Part shown: positions 35,149-44,210 of the stretch, in pieces
How positions within the stretch are numbered: the first letter of the stretch is position 1
Layout of the letters: every line of letters starts with the position of its first letter
IMG/VR virus record: IMGVR_UViG_3300048777_000091
Location: 32,971 to 96,970 of that record
Direction: 5' to 3' (one strand)
DNA from: a virus
DNA length: 64,000 nt
Notes under the pieces: model-generated
Databases searched by the model: none
The model's input: only the letters and a program-made list of their open reading frames with translations
What the model was told of the DNA's origin: nothing
Translations under genes and position numbers: made by a program

Positions 35149-38109
35149 CAGGTTGCCGGTCAGTGCCGGAAAAGTGAATGTCACCGCTGTCTTGCTTTGG
35201 GTGCTGTTATAGACGTTGGTTGCCAGCGTTGTACTGGAATTGGCCGTGCAGAACGCTGCGTTCGTCCAGCCTGAGTTGGCAAAGGTGATGGTGACACTCG
35301 TTGCCGCGCTCAGGCCGGTGATCTTGCCACCTGCATTGGTGGAGTAGGCTGCGATAGTTCCCGCTGAGGTTATGGGCGCTGTTGCTGTGATGTGCTGAGT
35401 GCCATTCAGCCATGTTCCCAGCGTTGTTGTGTTGCCCAGCGTTGTTGTGTTGCTGCCCTCCCCAACTGCTCCGTTGCCAATCACATTTTCATTCGTGTCG
35501 CCGCTGGCATTTGCCTCCGTGTTAACGCCCAAATAGACGCTGTTTGAAGAGGTTGTGTTGGCTGTCGAACCGTCGCTGATAAATTGACCAGCGCTGTACC
35601 CCTGCGCGGTGTTGTTGTTGCCGGTGGTGTTGGAGATGAGGGCCAGATACCCATTCGCGGTGTTGTCGGCGCCGGTGCCAGTCAGGTTTCCCGCTCCCCC
35701 AGAGTAGTAGTTATTGAGTGATGTCTGCGCCTGTAGGGCCGGAACCCCATTTAACAAAACACCGTTTGATCCTATGGTCGTAGGTGTTATAGTGCCAGCC
35801 GCGACGGTGCCTGGAAATGTGCTGACCTGCGAACTTGTGCCAAGCGTGCCAGTCTGTGTTACGCCGGTGATGTTCAGGTTTGCCCCCGCTGCTGTGGTTG
35901 CGCCTGTGCCGCCCGACGCCGGAAGCAATGGCGATCCAAGCGTCTCACTGCCAGCGGCCAAATTTCTGGAGACTAGCACGTCGCCTGTGGTATTAAGGGC
36001 TGGAGGTGTAAAAGACACCACAGATTGTCCAATATCGCTGGATGATGGTAGTGCGTTAGAGTTTGGACATACACTCGCTCCACTAGCCGAATTCTGCGGA
36101 AGCTGGTGTGCCGTATCAGTTTTAAGGACATCCCAACAAACAACACCATCAATCGAAGGGGGTACGATAGTTATATAGTGCGTAGAATCCAATGTGGCAG
36201 GCCCGCTCACAGTCGCAAAAGCAGATGGCATTGTAATTCCGCCGTTAGCGTCATAGCCTATCACTGCATAAGTGTAAGTTGTTCCGGTACCTCCAGTGGC
36301 TGTGAGTGTCGGCGTCGCCGGATTTGCAATGGCGCTTACTGTCACCTTTCCTGTACTAGCGATCCCCGATGTTGGAATGAGTTCGCCTGCATAAAATGGA
36401 GCACCCCCATAACGACCGTAAATCGAAGTTTGTAGCCCTTGATAGGATAAGCTCAAACCGCCATTGTTCAATTGCAGTAGATTGCTAACATCGTACCCAT
36501 TGCTGTACATGAACTTTGAACCAAAATAGATGCCTGTCCTTAAGCCGATGGTCGGTGTGGTAGCATCAGGCCCCCAAACGAAGTTAGTGCCGTATCCTCC
36601 GCAAGGTGCCCACGCACCACCGCCGTAGGACATCGGGCCTAGTATAAGATTGTCGGTCCCGCCAAGAACGTCACACCCGTTAGCCTCTTCATAAGGACTG
36701 ATGATTGAGTCGCCATAATCGTTAAGGTTAATTCCGTGCAGACTAGCACCTTCGATATCTGGATGAATGAAGGTATTTTTCGCTCCACCAGAGAGATACA
36801 GTCCCGTAGCTCCCCACCACGTACCACCGTAAAAGCTGTTTGAGTTGACTCCTGAAGGGTAACCACTGCTGTTTTTTGTGTACAGTCCGTAGGTAGCTCC
36901 ATTGGAATCAACATCATGAAAACTGTTGTAGCAGGTGCACCCTCCGGGGCCGTCCATATAAGTTCCAGTATCAAACGCATTGATGGTCAACCTCTCAATG
37001 CGAGTGCCTAGTACATTGCTTCCATTACCACCTACCATAAGCCCGATAGAACCACTCGCAGGAGTGACCCCAAATACAGACTGAATACTAAAATCGGCAA
37101 GCTGTGCCCCCTGTAAACCAGCGAAGGTACTTCCACTCTCGTTATAGTTTTGCACACACACGCTAGTTGTTGATGTAGCGCAATAGATGATCGAACCACT
37201 ACCAGCAGGCTGTCCGTAGTAGTTATAAGTTCCGAACATGCCCACGCCTAAGATTTGAGCGTGAGAGCGGTAAACCATATTCGTCCCTGCGGCAAACGAT
37301 ACTGACGCGGCAGGAAGCAGGAGCGTTACGGAGAGTGCTCCATTACCTACTGTTACCGTGCTAGACGAGGACTGGAGGCCAACGAAGTTCCGTGCATCAC
37401 AAGTGCCTCCCCCTGCCACCACTACGGCTGCGAGACAAGCGTTTACTTTCGCGCCCCAGTCCGCCCCCGGAAACTGATCCGCCTGAAAGGGTGCACCGAT
37501 CTGCTTTCCAGTTACCGAAGTGGCCGCCGCAACGGTGCCTGGGAAAGTGGCCGTACCACTAGCCCCGATGGCCCCTGTCTGCGTTGCGCCAAGGTTGACT
37601 TGAGCGCCGATACTCGCTGGCACTTCCACGCTGATGTTGCTGCCGCTGTGCTTCCACGTTCCGAGCGTGTAGCCCGCGTCTGCCGTTGGCGTTGTGCTGT
37701 CCAGGTTGGGGCTGGATACTACCGTGCCGTCCACGCTGAGAGTGCCGCCTCCGCCCGAGCCTCCAGAACAAATATTGGGCATATTTTGAATCCCTTGGCC
37801 CGGGAACGAAACGGACTCCGTGACGCAGTAGCTTAGCGGTATGTAGTAGCTATAGTTGCCCGAGGCGTCTGCATGTACAACGGGGGGAGAAATCAGAGCA
37901 GTCAAAAGAGGATCAGAATAGATAGTTGCCGCTAGGCCGGTGGTGGTGCTAGTTACCGAAACCGTTGCATAGGGAACCACGTTCGCCGCAACCCCTTGGG
38001 GGGCGCGGGCGATAACCTGAGACAAACGATGGTAGCCCGTAGTGGACTGTCCGGATAATGGACAAATCGACAGGGCGGCGAGCACGACGGCGAGCAGAAA
38101 CTTTTTCAT
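35125..38109 (-). CDS. Tail spike/fibre 1 with signal peptide and beta-helix module, 994 aa
   Basis: It begins with a signal-peptide-like stretch (MKKFLLAVVLAALSICPLSGQ). Residues about 23-120 are a domain shared with the 38122-38637 protein. A beta-helix (pectate-lyase-like) region runs about 215-530 (repeated GLYL, NTFIHPDIEG, NLILGPMSYGG), followed by FN3-like TYTYAVIGYDANGG, head-domain-like repeats (GNNNTAQGYSAG, STANTTSSNSVYLG) and a C-terminal domain (FANSGWTNAAFC ... FYHCDGN) shared with tail spike 2. It probably binds or cuts host surface glycan. A 15-bp repeat encodes CPLSG in the signal peptide. Confidence 0.72.
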   Translation of the reverse strand: MKKFLLAVVLAALSICPLSGQSTTGYHRLSQVIARAPQGVAANVVPYATVSVTSTTTGLAATIYSDPLLTALISPPVVHADASGNYSYYIPLSYCVTESVSFPGQGIQNMPNICSGGSGGGGTLSVDGTVVSSPNLDSTTPTADAGYTLGTWKHSGSNISVEVPASIGAQVNLGATQTGAIGASGTATFPGTVAAATSVTGKQIGAPFQADQFPGADWGAKVNACLAAVVVAGGGTCDARNFVGLQSSSSTVTVGNGALSVTLLLPAASVSFAAGTNMVYRSHAQILGVGMFGTYNYYGQPAGSGSIIYCATSTTSVCVQNYNESGSTFAGLQGAQLADFSIQSVFGVTPASGSIGLMVGGNGSNVLGTRIERLTINAFDTGTYMDGPGGCTCYNSFHDVDSNGATYGLYTKNSSGYPSGVNSNSFYGGTWWGATGLYLSGGAKNTFIHPDIEGASLHGINLNDYGDSIISPYEEANGCDVLGGTDNLILGPMSYGGGAWAPCGGYGTNFVWGPDATTPTIGLRTGIYFGSKFMYSNGYDVSNLLQLNNGGLSLSYQGLQTSIYGRYGGAPFYAGELIPTSGIASTGKVTVSAIANPATPTLTATGGTGTTYTYAVIGYDANGGITMPSAFATVSGPATLDSTHYITIVPPSIDGVVCWDVLKTDTAHQLPQNSASGASVCPNSNALPSSSDIGQSVVSFTPPALNTTGDVLVSRNLAAGSETLGSPLLPASGGTGATTAAGANLNITGVTQTGTLGTSSQVSTFPGTVAAGTITPTTIGSNGVLLNGVPALQAQTSLNNYYSGGAGNLTGTGADNTANGYLALISNTTGNNNTAQGYSAGQFISDGSTANTTSSNSVYLGVNTEANASGDTNENVIGNGAVGEGSNTTTLGNTTTLGTWLNGTQHITATAPITSAGTIAAYSTNAGGKITGLSAATSVTITFANSGWTNAAFCTANSSTTLATNVYNSTQSKTAVTFTFPALTGNLFYHCDGN
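35903..35955. repeat. 53-bp repeat B, copy 1 (pairs with 59758-59810)
   Basis: Identical to 59758-59810. It encodes the AAGSETLGSPLLPASGGTG segment present in both tail spikes and lies just after the beta-helix/FN3 module of spike 1. Confidence 0.85.
37538..37621. repeat. 84-bp repeat C, copy 1 (pairs with 59821-59904)
   Basis: Identical to 59821-59904. It encodes the ASIGAQVNLGATQTGAIGAS region just before the beta-helix module. In spike 2 the B and C blocks are only 10 bp apart, whereas here 1.58 kb separates them. Confidence 0.85.
38049..38063. repeat. 15-bp repeat in the signal peptide of tail spike 1
   Basis: Read on the minus strand as C-P-L-S-G. The second spike has a copy at a similar place (60144-60158) read in a different frame (S-I-T-W-T). 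Confidence 0.85.
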
Positions 38110-38121
38110 CTTTCCTCTTGA

Positions 38122-38637
38122 TTAGTAGGGGGTAACGATTATGTCGAAGGTTGCTGCCGCTGTTGCGGGGTGCGTTACCACAAAACTTCCAGCAGACTTG
38201 GACGAAATATAGGTGGAGGTGAGCATTGTTGCAGCCGCCGCGTTGGTGGGTTGTACAGAAAAATGGCTAGTGCTTAAAGCTCCTGCGAGGATGACCGTGT
38301 CCGTTGTGTTTGCGGTTGTAGTCAGAGAAGCAACTAGAGGGCCATTCTGCACAACATTCACAAGCGTCAGCAAAGCTCCGCTCGGGGAGGAAATGGTTTC
38401 GGTAACTGAGTAGTTCAGGGGGATATAGTAGTCATAAGCTCCTGTTACATCGGCTACCACCAAGGACCCAATGATAGAAATGGACAGCCCTGGGTCGGAA
38501 TAAATGATTGCCGCATCCCCGGTAGAAGTCAAGGTAACATAGATCGAAGCACCAGGGACAACCTGTTGCTCTATTCCTGCCTGTGCCCGGGCCGTAACAG
38601 AGCCAAAGCGGTGGTATCCGGTTGTGACAACTCCCAT
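38122..38637 (-). CDS. Small tail/decoration protein sharing domains with tail proteins, 171 aa
   Basis: The N-terminal half (GYHRFGSVTARAQAGIEQQVVPG ... YDYYIPLNYSVTETIS) is homologous to residues 23-120 of tail spike 1. The C-terminal half (TTTANTTDTVILAGALSTSHF ... SFVVTHPATAAATFDI) is homologous to the end of the 30278-30781 protein. It therefore links the two and may be a connector of the tail. Its ATG overlaps the HNH gene stop (TAATG). Confidence 0.65.
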   Translation of the reverse strand: MGVVTTGYHRFGSVTARAQAGIEQQVVPGASIYVTLTSTGDAAIIYSDPGLSISIIGSLVVADVTGAYDYYIPLNYSVTETISSPSGALLTLVNVVQNGPLVASLTTTANTTDTVILAGALSTSHFSVQPTNAAAATMLTSTYISSKSAGSFVVTHPATAAATFDIIVTPY

Positions 38638-39386
38638 TATGAATCTCCTGTGATTAAAATCTTAGCGCCTTTTGAGAAGTTTTCTTTCTGCCAGAGAGGC
38701 TGGAGGTTTGTATAGTGGCAGACGTGAAGAACGTCTTCTCTCTTAGTGAGGTCATGCACCGCGAAAGGAATAATGTGGTCTATGTTCCATTTGTCATCGC
38801 CCGCACCATAGTTGTCCCAGGACATCCCCGATTGAAATTTAGATTCTAGGTATACTTTTAGTTCCGCAGCGGTACACCCCAAATCTCGTACAGCGTGGCC
38901 CGTTTTATACCCTTGTTTAAGGAGCTTTTTTAGGCGAACGCGAAGGTTAGTGGCAATTCTTACCTGAGGGTTGTTAGTCCTTCTTTGCCTCACATAAAGG
39001 TTTCGCTCTTCTTGATATTCCGGACCCTGTGCTTTTACCCACGCCCTTTGACTAATTCTTTTTCGCTCTCGCTGCTCTTCGGTGGGTTCCTCAAATTTTC
39101 TTATCGTTGCCCAATAGATAGCGTTTCTTACGGACTGCTCTTTCGCATGAGTTTTTCTGTACTCAGCCAATTCTTCCGCATGTTCTTTGCGATAAATCGT
39201 ATGATAGGATTTTATTTCTTCTTCGTGTTGTTTGGCGTGTTTGGCGGAGTATGCTGCTCTTTCTGGTTTATGTTCTTCATAATACTTTTTGCTGTCTTCG
39301 GACCTACAGGGCTTACATCGAACCTTTCCGGGAGAAAAGCACGAAATATCTTTTTCAACCCCACACTTAGCGCAAACCTTAGTCAT
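38637..39386 (-). CDS. HNH homing-type endonuclease, 249 aa
   Basis: N-terminal zinc pairs (CAKCG, CKPC), a very long charged helical region with EHA/KH repeats, then an HNH core (WNIDHIIPF, HYTNLQPLWQKENFSKG). Paralog of the early HNH gene at 13658. ATG 39386 is used here, with a TTG at 39392 as an alternative. It sits between two virion genes with overlaps on both sides, as expected of an inserted mobile gene. Confidence 0.8.
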   Translation of the reverse strand: MTKVCAKCGVEKDISCFSPGKVRCKPCRSEDSKKYYEEHKPERAAYSAKHAKQHEEEIKSYHTIYRKEHAEELAEYRKTHAKEQSVRNAIYWATIRKFEEPTEEQRERKRISQRAWVKAQGPEYQEERNLYVRQRRTNNPQVRIATNLRVRLKKLLKQGYKTGHAVRDLGCTAAELKVYLESKFQSGMSWDNYGAGDDKWNIDHIIPFAVHDLTKREDVLHVCHYTNLQPLWQKENFSKGAKILITGDS

Positions 39387-39388
39387 CG

Positions 39389-40327
39389 TCAACCGCGCCC
39401 TTGCTGAACTTGCATCGTTTGGCGCATAGAGGCTAACTTACTGTCCAGCCACAGGTTACGTTGTGTAATGTTTAATCCTTCGGACACTCCTACTAAATCT
39501 GTGAGGAAAAGCTGCAAGGCTCCCTGAGAGCGGGGGTCACCGCAATACTCGGCGCACTTCGCCAACATTCCCTCGTTGTAGATATACGATAGGTAGTCTG
39601 GTACGGGGGACCACGTTTGCGTGAGCGCGGAGAATTGAGGAGCAGATTTCTGGTACTCGACAACAATGTTGTAAATCTTGTCCGGGGCCGGGGTAAGGCG
39701 GAAGGTTATGTTGTCGGATGTGTCTCTGTATTGCGCCGCAATCCTGGTCATTTGGTTGGGCAGCGTCTCCGCCCCCATAACCAATTCGTTCTGCAACTCG
39801 AAAGCGTAGTATCCGCTGCTCGGGTCGTAGGCCACAGCTTTTTCGATCCATCCGAAAGAGGGTAGATTGACTTTGTAGTCTGTATTCCCGATTATAGTGG
39901 GAAAAGTTGGAACAGAAGGCGAGGCCCCCGCTCGGTTCCAAGACCAGGCGAAGGGGGGAGCAAGAATAGTCTGCATCACCCAGTCTGCGTTCGAGAAGGC
40001 GGGGTCAGAAGACGTGGAGGTGTTGACCTTCAAGCCGGACCCGGTCCCCCCTGTAGTGACAACTCCGGTGGCTCCGTTGATGTACCCAGCCCCGCCGGTA
40101 AGAACGTTTAGTCCGGTTACTGGACCTGTTGCTCCACCCCCACTGATATTGGTTACTTGCGCGGTTCCGCCCGAGCCCCCAGCCACCGTAACAACATCCC
40201 CAACGGTGTACGCAGTTCCACCCGCGCTGACCGTCAGGCTAAATAGCGCGGAGAAAGTCAGCGGGCGGTTGTACAGGTATTGCTGGGCCAATCCAATGGT
40301 CCTAGACAGTTGTATGGTGCTTGCCAT
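39389..40327 (-). CDS. Adaptor / tail-tube A-like protein with inserted beta domain, 312 aa
   Basis: Helical start (TIQLSRTIGLAQQYLYNRPL) with a Gly/Thr-rich insertion at about 30-100 (TAYTVGDVVTVAGG ... GGTGSGLKV), a beta segment common in phage tail proteins, and a helical end (YLSYIYNEGMLAKCAEYCGD). The layout parallels the 33936-35030 protein, so both may belong to the head-tail interface. A 15-bp repeat (40111-40125) lies inside the inserted domain. Confidence 0.6.
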   Translation of the reverse strand: MASTIQLSRTIGLAQQYLYNRPLTFSALFSLTVSAGGTAYTVGDVVTVAGGSGGTAQVTNISGGGATGPVTGLNVLTGGAGYINGATGVVTTGGTGSGLKVNTSTSSDPAFSNADWVMQTILAPPFAWSWNRAGASPSVPTFPTIIGNTDYKVNLPSFGWIEKAVAYDPSSGYYAFELQNELVMGAETLPNQMTRIAAQYRDTSDNITFRLTPAPDKIYNIVVEYQKSAPQFSALTQTWSPVPDYLSYIYNEGMLAKCAEYCGDPRSQGALQLFLTDLVGVSEGLNITQRNLWLDSKLASMRQTMQVQQGRG

Positions 40328-40733
40328 TCTTTGGCCTCGGGGGAATGAGTTTCTTGGGGAGGGTTTTGCGGATGACCATCGTTATCTTTTGCGTTTGGTT
40401 TTCGAGGGTTCCCATGAACAACGGGGTCGTTGTCAGGGACAGATGCGGGTGCATCCAATCCTGAAACGGGTCAACAAAGATATGGACCATCTCATGCACG
40501 ACTGCCGTGATTAAATGGTCCATTTCTCCCGCTTCAAAATCTAACCGGGACTGCCTATAAAACGTCAGGGTGGAGTACATATACAAGGAGTTGATGTCGT
40601 TCTCCGCATACGTGCCTATTTTGTCTTCCGCCTCGGAAAACTCGACAAGGATCGTCCACCCGGACAGATTAAAGTAGTCCGAGAGATTCTCTACGAAACC
40701 AACAACCCAGCTTTCGTAAGCTGATCTCTTCAT
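40302..40733 (-). CDS. Zincin-type metallopeptidase-like protein, 143 aa
   Basis: An HExxH motif in the helix AVVHEMVHIFVDPF (about residue 80) is typical of zinc metallopeptidases. Earlier strands (WTILVEFSEAE, SLYMYSTLTFY) fit the small zincin fold. The third zinc ligand is not certain. Located among head-tail genes, it could process a virion or scaffold protein, or be structural. Overlaps the adaptor gene by 26 bases. Confidence 0.65.
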   Translation of the reverse strand: MKRSAYESWVVGFVENLSDYFNLSGWTILVEFSEAEDKIGTYAENDINSLYMYSTLTFYRQSRLDFEAGEMDHLITAVVHEMVHIFVDPFQDWMHPHLSLTTTPLFMGTLENQTQKITMVIRKTLPKKLIPPRPKNGKHHTTV

Positions 40734-40748
40734 GTTTACCCTTCGGAA

Positions 40749-41399
40749 CTAGCTATCGCGCAGAACTGATTTATCCAGAGCGTCCGCGTAGTTCAACACA
40801 GTGCGCTGGCCCGCAGAAGACATCTTGCCAAACTGCGGCTTTCTCCGCCACTCCATGTACCTCGGATTGTCGGGCAGAAGGATGTCCTGGCAGATGCTGC
40901 AAACGCCGACTTCTACGCCGACATCGTTGCGGTGCCACTGGTAGGACGTTCGTCCTTGAAGGTCCTTGAAACCCTCGCCGATCTTGTTACTGCCCGCGAT
41001 GTGCTCGCAGATACCGTGGAGATACTCGTCGTTGCGTTTCTTCGTGCGCTCCAAAGCAATCTGACGGTCCTGGAACAGCTTCTCGTTTTCTTCGTCAGCG
41101 ACCTGCTTGCGGGACTTGAGCGGAGCTTTGGGTGTCGCCAGGTCCTTGATGGCTCCGGCCAGTTCGGCGGTGGCAGATTGGGACGCCAGCAACTGCTTCT
41201 GCATCGAAGCAATAATGGTGAGCAAATCAGTTTGCGTCAAGGCAGGTAAAGTTTCGGGTTCGGCCTGGGTTTCCACAACTTCGTTTTCAACGGCTGTTGA
41301 ATCAACGGATTCGGGTGAAACTGGGTTCTTGCGGGGTCTTCCTGCGGGCATAGCGGTCTCCTCGGGCAAATCCGGCCCGGCGGGTTGGGTTGTGTCCAT
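40749..41399 (-). CDS. Hypothetical protein with coiled coil and zinc-like CxxC, 216 aa
   Basis: Disordered Pro/Glu-rich start, coiled coil (about 65-135, LLTIIASMQKQLLASQ ... ENEKLFQDRQIALERTKKR) and a C-terminal part with VCSICQDILLPDNP and nearby HxxC-type residues. Preceded by an exact 15-bp repeat (41394-41408) that overlaps its start region. Function unknown. Confidence 0.55.
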   Translation of the reverse strand: MDTTQPAGPDLPEETAMPAGRPRKNPVSPESVDSTAVENEVVETQAEPETLPALTQTDLLTIIASMQKQLLASQSATAELAGAIKDLATPKAPLKSRKQVADEENEKLFQDRQIALERTKKRNDEYLHGICEHIAGSNKIGEGFKDLQGRTSYQWHRNDVGVEVGVCSICQDILLPDNPRYMEWRRKPQFGKMSSAGQRTVLNYADALDKSVLRDS

Positions 41400-41411
41400 T
41401 AGCTGGACTGA

Positions 41412-42083
41412 TTAGTTTTGATTGCGGTACTGACGGAGTTTCTTGTACCAAATGGAGTTCTCTCCGCCGGACGGGGGTCCGAATTCGGCGAGAACCTGGG
41501 CTTCGGTCAAAATCTTCTTCTCGATGAAACGCAGAAGAATAGACCGCCAGCCTATATGAGAAGCTCTAAGCATAATATCGCGGGCCCGGTCGAACTCGTA
41601 CTTCGAGAATTCGGGCATGACACCGAGAGTAGCATACCCGGCGTAAGCGAAAGTGTTGCCGCCCCATTCGGGTTTGGCTGTGCCGGACGTGGCGTAGAGG
41701 GCTATGTCCCCAAGGATTCCGCCTTGCGTAATATAGAGGGCTGTGTACAGGTGATGGAGCTTCTGGAGGAATAACGAGCAGTCCATCGGGCGGCCTGTGC
41801 GGTCTTGGTGGAAGAACTCTTGATCTTCGTGTCTTTGGCGACGAGTTCCGGCAGAGTTATAGTTCATCTCCTGGAGACGGGCCGTGTGTTCTTTGAGGCT
41901 GAGCCGGGGTTGGGCGAGGCACCAAGAGCACTGGTACTTGCGTCCGCCCTCGCAAGAGGAGTCTCGGTCGAAGAAATTCCAGGTCAGGAGACGGAAGCAA
42001 GAACTACACTCGCGGCCCCGGACCTCGTTATCTACCCCGGCTTCGTAGTTTATAACGTCGTAGTCGGATTGAATTAGTCCCAT
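41412..42083 (-). CDS. Hypothetical zinc-binding protein, 223 aa
   Basis: ATG 42083 overlaps the GroES stop (TAATG). The N-terminal third has two CxxC pairs (CSSCFRLL and CSWCLAQ) and resembles small recruitment-type zinc domains seen in HNH proteins, but no nuclease core follows. The rest is helical (HLYTALYITQGG). Unknown function. Confidence 0.55.
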   Translation of the reverse strand: MGLIQSDYDVINYEAGVDNEVRGRECSSCFRLLTWNFFDRDSSCEGGRKYQCSWCLAQPRLSLKEHTARLQEMNYNSAGTRRQRHEDQEFFHQDRTGRPMDCSLFLQKLHHLYTALYITQGGILGDIALYATSGTAKPEWGGNTFAYAGYATLGVMPEFSKYEFDRARDIMLRASHIGWRSILLRFIEKKILTEAQVLAEFGPPSGGENSIWYKKLRQYRNQN

Positions 42084-42364
42084 TAGAGAACCCCGAGTAT
42101 TTCTTCCTCGCGGAGAATAAGCAAGTCCTCTCCGTCGATCTTGACCTCGGTTCCAGAATACTTTCCAAACAGAACCCGGTCCTTGACAGAAACATCGACG
42201 GGCCACAACTTTCCATCACTTCTCCAAACGCCTTTTCCTATTGCAAGAACTTCCCCTTCTAAAGGCTTTTCTTTGGCTACGTCTGGTATATAAAGTCCGC
42301 TCTGAGTCTTCTCTTCGACTTCGACGACTTTAACTACTACTCGGTCGCGCAAGGGCTTAAACAT
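42083..42364 (-). CDS. groES-like: Co-chaperonin GroES-like protein, 93 aa
   Basis: The start [27 protein letters not shown], the [13 protein letters not shown] strand, [19 protein letters not shown] and the final [12 protein letters not shown] match GroES along its full length, including the mobile loop region. ATG 42364 is chosen because AGGAG precedes it and the length becomes canonical. Phage co-chaperonins such as T4 gp31 replace host GroES to fold the capsid protein, and the gene lies within the virion block not far from the capsid gene. Confidence 0.9.
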   Translation of the reverse strand: MFKPLRDRVVVKVVEVEEKTQSGLYIPDVAKEKPLEGEVLAIGKGVWRSDGKLWPVDVSVKDRVLFGKYSGTEVKIDGEDLLILREEEILGVL

Positions 42365-42393
42365 ACAAACTCCTCTGTCCATTTCTCGGGCGG

Positions 42394-42654
42394 TTAGTTG
42401 GGGAGCCAGAGCTTTGGCTCAGGTTCTTTGTTCGGGTCGGGGAAAGCCTCGTTCAGCTTGGCCTCAATTTCCTTGACCGTTGCTTCTGCGAGTTGGTTGT
42501 CCTCCGCAGAGTCGGCGTTGACAGCAATGTCTCGCTCAAGAGTAATCGAGCCGTCTTCACCTTTTACAACAAGGGCAAGGACGTGGCCTATGACCCCATC
42601 ATAGTATTTGGTGTGGTCTATATCCGACGTTTCTACACCTATCGTGATTGCCAT
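42394..42654 (-). CDS. Hypothetical protein, 86 aa
   Basis: A good ribosome binding site (GAGG) precedes ATG 42654, and an exact 15-bp repeat (42668-42682) lies just upstream. Acidic alpha/beta protein ([20 protein letters not shown]). No family recognised. Confidence 0.55.
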   Translation of the reverse strand: MAITIGVETSDIDHTKYYDGVIGHVLALVVKGEDGSITLERDIAVNADSAEDNQLAEATVKEIEAKLNEAFPDPNKEPEPKLWLPN

Positions 42655-42770
42655 TTTACCTCACTTAGTCCATTAACCGGACAAACTTCTTGTCTTGGAA
42701 ATACTAATGATTCCCAGATACGGAGGCCCAGCCGTTTGCCAGCGGGCTTCCGTATCGTGGGCGTGTGCCA

Positions 42771-43508
42771 TTAGATAGTCGAAAGCGTGAACTCCAGAGG
42801 AGTCACCTTGACCACAGCACCTGCAACGGTTGTGTACGTCAGCGTTGCGAAGAAGTTCAACGCTGTGTAGGCAACTACCGAGGCTCCCGCTGTGTAAGCA
42901 CGGGTGGCGTAGGTGGGTGTGGAGCCGTAAGCTGGGCCGTAGTGTACCCCGAAGTATTCACCACCCAGAATCTGCGTGGTAGAATCCCAGAAGAACGAAG
43001 CGCCTGCCAAGAAGTTGTAGGTTCCAGTCGCCGCTGTTGTGGTTCCGGCTACCGAGAAGAGAGCAGCCGAAGCGGAAACGAGGGCGGCGTTTCCACCTGT
43101 ACCAGCAGCCAGCGCGGTTGCCATAGTAGCCGCAGAACACTGATATACGTTGATAGTTGGGGCCACAGAGCAAGCACCAACCGACACCACATACCGGCCT
43201 TGAATCTCTAACGCGAGGGGGTGACCGTCGAAGCTGGACGAACTAAAGAATGGAGACGCCCCGCGATCCTCGCCGGTACGACCAAAGTTGTTCTTCAGCG
43301 CCGCCGCGTTCCGGTTAATGTCAAGCGGAGTTTTGGTTCCGATTACCGAAGTCTGAAGAGGGACGCTGGCAAAGTACGGAAGGTTAGTTCCGGAGTCGGT
43401 CTGAACCTGGAACAGACCAGTAGAGGCCGAACCTGAAGTTGCTGTCACGGTTGCGAAAGTGTTGCGTGTTGTGCCGAATCCGGCAGAAGAGAAGGAATCA
43501 GAGTTCAT
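42771..43508 (-). CDS. Probable capsid decoration/structural protein, 245 aa
   Basis: Ala/Thr/Ser-rich beta protein. Segments FDGHPLALEIQGRY, TINVYQC, FFWDSTTQILGGEY and LNFFATLTYT align by eye with FDGHLFEVVLAFTA, LLVNLYNAK, QFLWDSLTKILSWA and LNFIPSFTLA of the 61096-61728 protein. The two are therefore paralogs, probably surface or decoration proteins made in high copy number. RBS AAGGACAC. Confidence 0.6.
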   Translation of the reverse strand: MNSDSFSSAGFGTTRNTFATVTATSGSASTGLFQVQTDSGTNLPYFASVPLQTSVIGTKTPLDINRNAAALKNNFGRTGEDRGASPFFSSSSFDGHPLALEIQGRYVVSVGACSVAPTINVYQCSAATMATALAAGTGGNAALVSASAALFSVAGTTTAATGTYNFLAGASFFWDSTTQILGGEYFGVHYGPAYGSTPTYATRAYTAGASVVAYTALNFFATLTYTTVAGAVVKVTPLEFTLSTI

Positions 43509-43574
43509 TTTGTGTCCTTTGTTGGTTGGTTGCCTTGTTCGGCTGTTGAGGTCATTTCGGCCATAAGCCCGAAA

Positions 43575-44210
43575 TTATGTTATTGTCTCCGCGTGGGAAC
43601 CCGGAGCCTTCAGGGGTTTGAAGATAGCCTCGGCGTCGAGCTTGGACCCGTTGAAGAAAATTGCAACCGCTCCGCCAGGCTCCACTAGAAGGGCGGTATG
43701 CTTCCCTTTTAGTAGCGTTCCTATTTCATGGATGATTGACGAGTGCGCAACAATTAACGGGGGAACCCCGCACTTAGAAAACAACTCTACTGCTTCTTGC
43801 AGGCACGGGCCAATTCTTTGCTTGAAATCGTTCAGAGATTCTCCGCCCGGAATAGGGGTATCGGGGTCATCCAAGTATGTTTGAAGGTTGGCTTCGGACT
43901 CGGGAGTGCGCTTCTGACCCGAAAATTCTCCTACGTCGAGGGCCTGCAAAGCCGCAGATGTGTGTACTTGGGCGTGCTCGACTTCGGCTATGATGTCGGC
44001 TGTCTGAGTTGCTCTTTGTTTATCGGAGCAAAAGATGTGGGAGATTTCTATTGGCGCAAAAAGCTCGGCCAGTTCCCGCGCCTCTTTTACGCCCACCGAA
44101 TCGAGGGGAGGGTTTGCTTGCCCTCGGAACGAATTTGAGGCGTTCAAGGCTGTTCTGCCATGTCTGGCAACGAAGCAGACCGCAGTTCCTTTAGGGATTT
44201 TCAGTGGCAT
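43575..44210 (-). CDS. Histidine phosphatase (phosphoglycerate mutase-like), 211 aa
   Basis: The catalytic ARHGRTALN motif near residue 15, the SDKQRATQTADII block (about 60), E-F-S-G-Q and the second histidine in IVAHSSIIHE (about 155) define the histidine phosphatase superfamily. ATG 44210 is used. An unusual enzyme in a virion gene block; it might act on nucleotides, sugars or phosphoproteins. Confidence 0.85.
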   Translation of the reverse strand: MPLKIPKGTAVCFVARHGRTALNASNSFRGQANPPLDSVGVKEARELAELFAPIEISHIFCSDKQRATQTADIIAEVEHAQVHTSAALQALDVGEFSGQKRTPESEANLQTYLDDPDTPIPGGESLNDFKQRIGPCLQEAVELFSKCGVPPLIVAHSSIIHEIGTLLKGKHTALLVEPGGAVAIFFNGSKLDAEAIFKPLKAPGSHAETIT

